This document shows positions 27,419-32,045 of a stretch of 32,045 nt of DNA, one piece after another. The stretch comes from Paracoccaceae bacterium. GTDB taxonomy: Bacteria; Pseudomonadota; Alphaproteobacteria; Rhodobacterales; Rhodobacteraceae. A model generated the notes under the pieces. It did no database searches and was not told the origin of the DNA. It was given only the letters and a program-made list of their open reading frames with translations. Position numbers and translations under genes: made by a program. The stretch is taken from assembly GCA_009922885.1 (NCBI GenBank), contig RFUP01000002.1:1-32045 (forward strand), in the 5' to 3' direction. The number at the start of each line of letters is the position of its first letter. The first letter of the stretch is position 1.

Positions 27419-30345
27419 TCGAGCACCTCCGGGCTGGCCGTTTGGGTTTCATCCCACTCGCCGTAGCGGGCGAGGTGATCGTAGGGGGAGGCGTGTTGTG
27501 ATCGCTCCATTTGTTTGCGGGCCGTGAAGCCTGCGCCCTCTAGAAGGTAGTGCGACAAGAGTCGGTTGAGCCATTCCCATGTGGCGGCGATCTGGTCTGC
27601 GCCGTCTTTCGATACGAGTTCGGCTGGCTGGGTATTGAGCTTGGAACTGACTTCGAGATAGGCGGCGAGGCTGACATCGGCCGGATCGACATCCTTGAAC
27701 GCGCCGCGGCGGATCATGGCGGCCTCAATTTGAAGCTGGCGGTCAAAGTGCTTTTGCTGGGCTGGCGTTGGGGGCGAACCGGTTTTGTAGTCGTAGAGGT
27801 GGATGGTGCCATCGGAAGCGCGGTCGATCCTGTCGGCTTTGCCTTTCAGGGTGAGGTCGAAAGCGGGAAGAGTGAGCACGCCAACCGCTTCGATTTCCGC
27901 GAGCGAGGATTGGGATTGTCGGGCGACTTCTTCCTCAATGAAGGCTGAAGCGAGTTTTCGGAGGCGGGCACTCCAGAGCATGCGGACTTCGGGCCATGGG
28001 ACGTTTTCGGCCAGAATAGTCTCTGTTTCCGCAAGAAGGTGATCGACTGTGAGGAGGGAGGGCTCGCGTTTGACGGCGCGGAGGAACCGCTCGAACACCT
28101 CGTGCAGCGCGATGCCTTTGAGGCGGGCATCGGCGGATAGCATGAGGGGATCCAACGGCTGGAGCTTGAGGATTTCACGGGCGTAGATCGCGTAGGGGTC
28201 TCGGACGAGAGTTTTGATCTGGGTGACCGAGAGCTTCTTCGGCAGCGCCTCTTTCGGTGGGATGGGGGCGGGGCGCGTGGCCGAGGCTGTGCAGGTATAG
28301 GCTTCGATTACGGCAACTTTCGCGAGCCAATCGCCACCACGCGCGCGCATCGCCTTGAGAGCCGCCTTACCGCCTTGTTCGGGCAGGCCTTCGAGGAGGT
28401 TGGTGAGGCGGTTGAGCCAGCGGGAGGGCACGGATTGGGCATCGTCCGAGCGGAGCGAGCGGGTGAGCCAGACCTCTTTCGCGCCGATGGCCTGTTGGAA
28501 ATCGTGGGCCGCGAGGCCGAGGCGAACCTCGGGGAGGCGCATCTTGGCTTGCAGGCGCATCGCGCGGTTCATCCACGGATCGGGGGGAAGCGCGGCTGGC
28601 CACGAGCCGTCGTTGAGGCTGCCGAGGATCAGGAGATCGGAACCCATGACGCGGGCTTCCAAGGTGCCCCAGATGCGGATCAGGGGGTGCGGCTCGACGG
28701 CGGAGCGGACGACTTCGCGCATCAAAAGTGCGGAAATCAGGCTGGAATAGTCTCTGGATTCCATGAGACCGCCATGCGCGGCCTCTGCTTGGAGCCTTTG
28801 CATGACTGTCTGGGCGGCAAGGCCTGCTTCGCCTTCCCACAGGGGGATGTTATCTGCACCACCCGCCGAAAGCCTTTGGGCCAGAGCGAGATGATGCTTG
28901 ACCAAATCGGTGAGCGGAGCTTCCGGGCGTTCGGTGTTGGCAAGGCAGGAAACGAGCCAACCCATCCACTCCTGAACTTCGGGAGAGCGCGTTTCGGCCC
29001 AAGCGGTGAGGGTTTCCGCCGCAGGAAAAGGCATGCCGTGGCGGCGGATCTGCAATTCGAGGAGGCGTGTGTTTCGGAGGTGGAGTTTGCGGCCCTCGCC
29101 TGCATGGCAGAGCGGATGTTTCAGGATGACGAGCAGCGCTTCGGCGGTAAGGCGGCCTTCGAGCAGGGCGGAGGTGTGGCGCAGGAAGCGACCGGGGGCG
29201 CTGAGGTGGAGCGGTTCGCCGGCGCTGTCGTCGGCGATGAGGCGCCAGCGGTCGAGATGGGCGGCGACTTGGCGAGTGAGCATCCTGTCCGGCGTGATGA
29301 GCGCGGCGCTTTGGCCATCCTCGGCGGCTTGGCGCAGGCGGAGCGCGATGGAGAGCGCTTCATGGCGGCGGCTGGGGGCCTCTAGCAGGGTGATTTCTTG
29401 GGTGGCTTCCGCGAGATCGGGCAGTTTTGGGCCTTCTTCGAGCCAGCAATCGGTGACGGGTGCGGGGCGGAGCGCGAGGGAGACGAGTGCGTTGCGTGCA
29501 GGGTTCGGCGCGGTGCTATGGGGCCACGGGAGGATGTCTGCGGGAGCGAGTTTGAGGTCTTCCATCAGGCGGCGGAAGCGGGTTTGGGGGTGATCTTCGG
29601 CGGTCAGAGGATTGTTGAGGTCGGCCCACGCGTGCAGAGGCATGGCAAAATCGAAGCCCGGCAGGATGATGGCGCCTTGGGGCAGTTTCGCCACGGCGCA
29701 CATCAAGCGGCGGGTGGTGGCCCATGATCCGGTTGAGCCTGCGAGGATGATGGGCGTTTCGGGCGGGTTTTGTTGCCAATCGGAAGTGATGAGATCAACC
29801 GCGAGGCTCTGGCGTTCGCGCGCATCGGGGGTTTCCTGCATGTCGGCCAGATAATTGGTGGCGATGCTGAGGAAGGCTTGGGTGCGCGCCCAATGCGCGG
29901 AGTGGTTGGCCACATCGATGGCGGCAGCTTGGTTCGGGTGGATGCCTTCGCCGTGCATTTCGTCGATCAAGGAAGCAAGGCTATCGGCCAGATCGTAAAG
30001 CGAGCTTCGGGCGGCGAGATCGGGCTGGGCATCGAGGAGCGAGGCGATCAGGCGGGTGAGTTCGAGGCGGCGGCGGAGCGGGGAGCTGGCGGGGGGAAGG
30101 CCGAGAAGCCCGTGCTCCAACTCACCCACAAGTTCGATGCGCGGAAGCAGCAGTGCTGGGCCTTGGTGAAACAGCTCGGTGATGCGCCGCTCCATGCGGC
30201 GGGTGTTCACGATGATGCGGACCTGCGCGAGCGCTTCGGGCGGCTGGCCGTGATGGGCTTCGATCAGGTGATCGACAAGAGCGCGCGGGAAATCCGCTCC
30301 GGGCGGGAGACCGAAAACGCGCGGCTTCTCTTGGGGATCAAACAT
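27415..30345 (-). CDS. addB: Double-strand break repair protein AddB (alphaproteobacterial type)
   Basis: 976 aa; PDDEXK nuclease region LKGKADRIDRASDGTIHLYDYKTGSPPTPAQQKHFDRQLQIEAAM; adjacent to addA with ATGA overlap. Confidence 0.93.
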   Translation of the reverse strand: MFDPQEKPRVFGLPPGADFPRALVDHLIEAHHGQPPEALAQVRIIVNTRRMERRITELFHQGPALLLPRIELVGELEHGLLGLPPASSPLRRRLELTRLIASLLDAQPDLAARSSLYDLADSLASLIDEMHGEGIHPNQAAAIDVANHSAHWARTQAFLSIATNYLADMQETPDARERQSLAVDLITSDWQQNPPETPIILAGSTGSWATTRRLMCAVAKLPQGAIILPGFDFAMPLHAWADLNNPLTAEDHPQTRFRRLMEDLKLAPADILPWPHSTAPNPARNALVSLALRPAPVTDCWLEEGPKLPDLAEATQEITLLEAPSRRHEALSIALRLRQAAEDGQSAALITPDRMLTRQVAAHLDRWRLIADDSAGEPLHLSAPGRFLRHTSALLEGRLTAEALLVILKHPLCHAGEGRKLHLRNTRLLELQIRRHGMPFPAAETLTAWAETRSPEVQEWMGWLVSCLANTERPEAPLTDLVKHHLALAQRLSAGGADNIPLWEGEAGLAAQTVMQRLQAEAAHGGLMESRDYSSLISALLMREVVRSAVEPHPLIRIWGTLEARVMGSDLLILGSLNDGSWPAALPPDPWMNRAMRLQAKMRLPEVRLGLAAHDFQQAIGAKEVWLTRSLRSDDAQSVPSRWLNRLTNLLEGLPEQGGKAALKAMRARGGDWLAKVAVIEAYTCTASATRPAPIPPKEALPKKLSVTQIKTLVRDPYAIYAREILKLQPLDPLMLSADARLKGIALHEVFERFLRAVKREPSLLTVDHLLAETETILAENVPWPEVRMLWSARLRKLASAFIEEEVARQSQSSLAEIEAVGVLTLPAFDLTLKGKADRIDRASDGTIHLYDYKTGSPPTPAQQKHFDRQLQIEAAMIRRGAFKDVDPADVSLAAYLEVSSKLNTQPAELVSKDGADQIAATWEWLNRLLSHYLLEGAGFTARKQMERSQHASPYDHLARYGEWDETQTASPEVLE

Positions 30346-31030
30346 CGGAACCTTTCAACAGGGCTTCCCCGAGGAGGATACCTTCGGGGCGGCCAACATC
30401 GCACCATTTTCCCGGATAGGGGAGGCCGTAAAGCCTGCCTTGACCAAGCATCGCATCCCACAAACGGTTGAGTGAGAAGGAACGCTCGGGGATTGCGGTG
30501 AGGCCGTCGGGCTTGATGATCTGCGCGCCTGCGTAAATCAAGCCGGGCCCGCGCGCGGCTTGGCCTGTGCTGCTTATGAGGAAGTCGCCTTGGCCGTTAT
30601 GGCCCAGCGCGTTTTCCTTCGGGATGCAGAGGAGGAGCGCATCCATCTTCTCGGCATCCCAAGCGGACTGTAGCAGCGAGAGGGGGTTTGGACCGCGCCA
30701 CACGTAATCGGTGTTGAGGGTGAAGACCGGGCCTTCCCCCAAAAGCGGCAGAGCTTGGCGAAGACCGCCTCCGGTTTCGAGAATATCGGGCGTTTCATGG
30801 GAAAGACGCACCGGTTCGGCCGCGAGGTGCTCTTCGATCTTTGCGGCGAGGTAATGGGTGTTCACGACGATCTGCTGAGGCGCGATGGCTTTCGCCAGAT
30901 CAAGCGCATGATCCAGCAGGGCTTTGCCCCCCACTTCGATCAGGGGTTTCGGACGGCTCTTGGTGAGGTCGCCCATCCGCGTGCCGAAGCCTGCGGCGAA
31001 GAGCATTACGGCGCTTGGACTGTTCCGCAT
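30338..31030 (-). CDS. MurU-like sugar-1-phosphate nucleotidyltransferase
   Basis: AVMLFAAGFGTRMGDLTKSRPKPLIEVGGKALLDHAL, ETGGGLRQALPLLGEGPVFTLNTDYVW; start at 31030 rather than ORF start 31291. Confidence 0.88.
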   Translation of the reverse strand: MRNSPSAVMLFAAGFGTRMGDLTKSRPKPLIEVGGKALLDHALDLAKAIAPQQIVVNTHYLAAKIEEHLAAEPVRLSHETPDILETGGGLRQALPLLGEGPVFTLNTDYVWRGPNPLSLLQSAWDAEKMDALLLCIPKENALGHNGQGDFLISSTGQAARGPGLIYAGAQIIKPDGLTAIPERSFSLNRLWDAMLGQGRLYGLPYPGKWCDVGRPEGILLGEALLKGSDV

Positions 31031-32028
31031 AGGTCTTTCAGCTTTTGCAGATTGGCAGGGGTGGGTTCGGGCAGTTCGGCGCGGATCAGGGGGGCGATTC
31101 CGGCCAGAACGGGATGCTTGAGGTCGTTCATCAGATGCGCCCAGACGCGGGGGATTAGATCGACGTAATGGGGTTTGCCACCGAGCATCGAGAGGCGGGC
31201 GAAGACGCCGAGGATGCGGAGGTTTCGCTGCGCGCCGAGGAGGTGGTAGGCGAGGAGGAAATGGCCCGTATTCGTCTCTGTTGCACCGCAATACCGCGAA
31301 ATCATCCCCTGCATGATCTCATAGGGCACATCGCGGCGGGCGTCTTCGAGGAGCGAGACGAGATCGTAGGCGGGGTGGCCGAGCATCGCGTCTTGGAAAT
31401 CGAGTTGGCCTGCCTTGGCGGGGCCGTTGCGATCTGGCAGCCAGAGCAGGTTTTCGGCGTGGTAATCGCGGAGGATCATCACGGGCGTATCCGGAACGTG
31501 GGCTTCGAGGAGGCTCTGGAACGCGGCTTGGAAGGCGGCTTCACGGGCGGGATCGGCGCCGAGAAGCCCCGTGCGATACCAGTGCCATGCGAGCGCGGCC
31601 ATGCGGGCCATGACTTCGGGGTTATAGGCTTTCAACCCGTCAGCGGGGCTGGCGGCGTGGAGCGCGATCAGCGCATCGGTTGCGGCCTCGTACATCGGGG
31701 CTTCGAGGCTTGGCTCTTTCAGGACGACGCGCGCGAAGAGGTCATCACCGAGGTCTTCGAGGAGGAGGAAGCCGTTTGGCTGGTCTTCGGCGAGGATTTG
31801 CGGGGCCGAAAGGCCGATGCTGGAGAGGTGTTTGGCAACATGGAGAAAGGGGCGAACATCCTCGCCTTTGGCGGGGTCTGCATCCATCAGGACGGCGGGG
31901 GTGCCTTGGCTGGAAAGCAGACGGAAGTATTTCCGGTTTGAGGCGTCGCCCGCCAAGGGTGTGATCGCGGCGCCTGCCCATGCGGTTTGATCGACGAAGG
32001 CGCGGGCGAGATCGGCGCGGGAAGTCAT
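31006..32028 (-). CDS. AmgK-like aminoglycoside-phosphotransferase-family sugar kinase
   Basis: PLAGDASNRKYFRL, GFLLLEDLGDDLFARV, ILRDYHAENLLWLPDR, GQLDFQDAMLGHPAYDLVSLLEDARRDV. Confidence 0.88.
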   Translation of the reverse strand: MTSRADLARAFVDQTAWAGAAITPLAGDASNRKYFRLLSSQGTPAVLMDADPAKGEDVRPFLHVAKHLSSIGLSAPQILAEDQPNGFLLLEDLGDDLFARVVLKEPSLEAPMYEAATDALIALHAASPADGLKAYNPEVMARMAALAWHWYRTGLLGADPAREAAFQAAFQSLLEAHVPDTPVMILRDYHAENLLWLPDRNGPAKAGQLDFQDAMLGHPAYDLVSLLEDARRDVPYEIMQGMISRYCGATETNTGHFLLAYHLLGAQRNLRILGVFARLSMLGGKPHYVDLIPRVWAHLMNDLKHPVLAGIAPLIRAELPEPTPANLQKLKDLCGTVQAP

Positions 32029-32045
32029 GCGAGAAGCTCCGGAAG
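32025..32045 (-). CDS. 3' end of an upstream CDS (…LPELLA*), ATGA-overlapping the kinase; TsaE expected from synteny only
   Basis: Minus strand reads CTT CCG GAG CTT CTC GCA TGA; only 7 codons visible. Confidence 0.3.
   Translation of the reverse strand, partial: LPELLA

Noticed and set aside
1-32045. CRISPR array, tRNA/rRNA genes, transposase, integrase, phage genes, toxin-antitoxin or defence cassette
   Set aside because: No repeat-spacer periodicity, no cloverleaf or rRNA sequence and no relevant protein motifs were seen; nearly all sequence is explained by housekeeping genes.

Overview
The window is a gene-dense, high-GC alphaproteobacterial chromosomal segment. Gene content and order look Rhodobacterales-like, from memory of conserved synteny. 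No phage, IS element, CRISPR array, tRNA, rRNA or recognisable defence island was seen. Gene order: mutS (3' part) > < grpE < hrcA | rph > rdgB > hemW > DUF454 > < parB < parA < rsmG < mnmG < mnmE < rho | candidate oriC | maf > aroE > coaE > dnaQ > < secB < fxsA | Tim44-like > mltA > smr > < alpha/beta-hydrolase lipoprotein < hslU < hslV | capsule-GT-like protein > < trxA < addA < addB < murU-like < amgK-like. The strongest non-coding signals form an origin/centromere region. There are two perfect parS palindromes (TGTTTCACGTGAAACA), embedded in the starts of rsmG and mnmG, and a one-mismatch parS copy between hslV and hslU. The rho/maf divergent gap is about 490 bp and AT-rich. It holds a perfect DnaA box touching the maf ATG, a second consensus box, degenerate boxes, an AT-rich inverted repeat and an ATG x4 tract, which makes it a good candidate replication origin. 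Smaller observations include terminator hairpins (one overlapping a Shine-Dalgarno), three convergent gene pairs whose stop codons overlap, a palindrome between hrcA and rph, and an uncharacterised KpsS/KpsC-like protein outside any capsule cluster. I found no convincing wholly new multi-gene system. All family calls are by eye from protein motifs; no searches were run.
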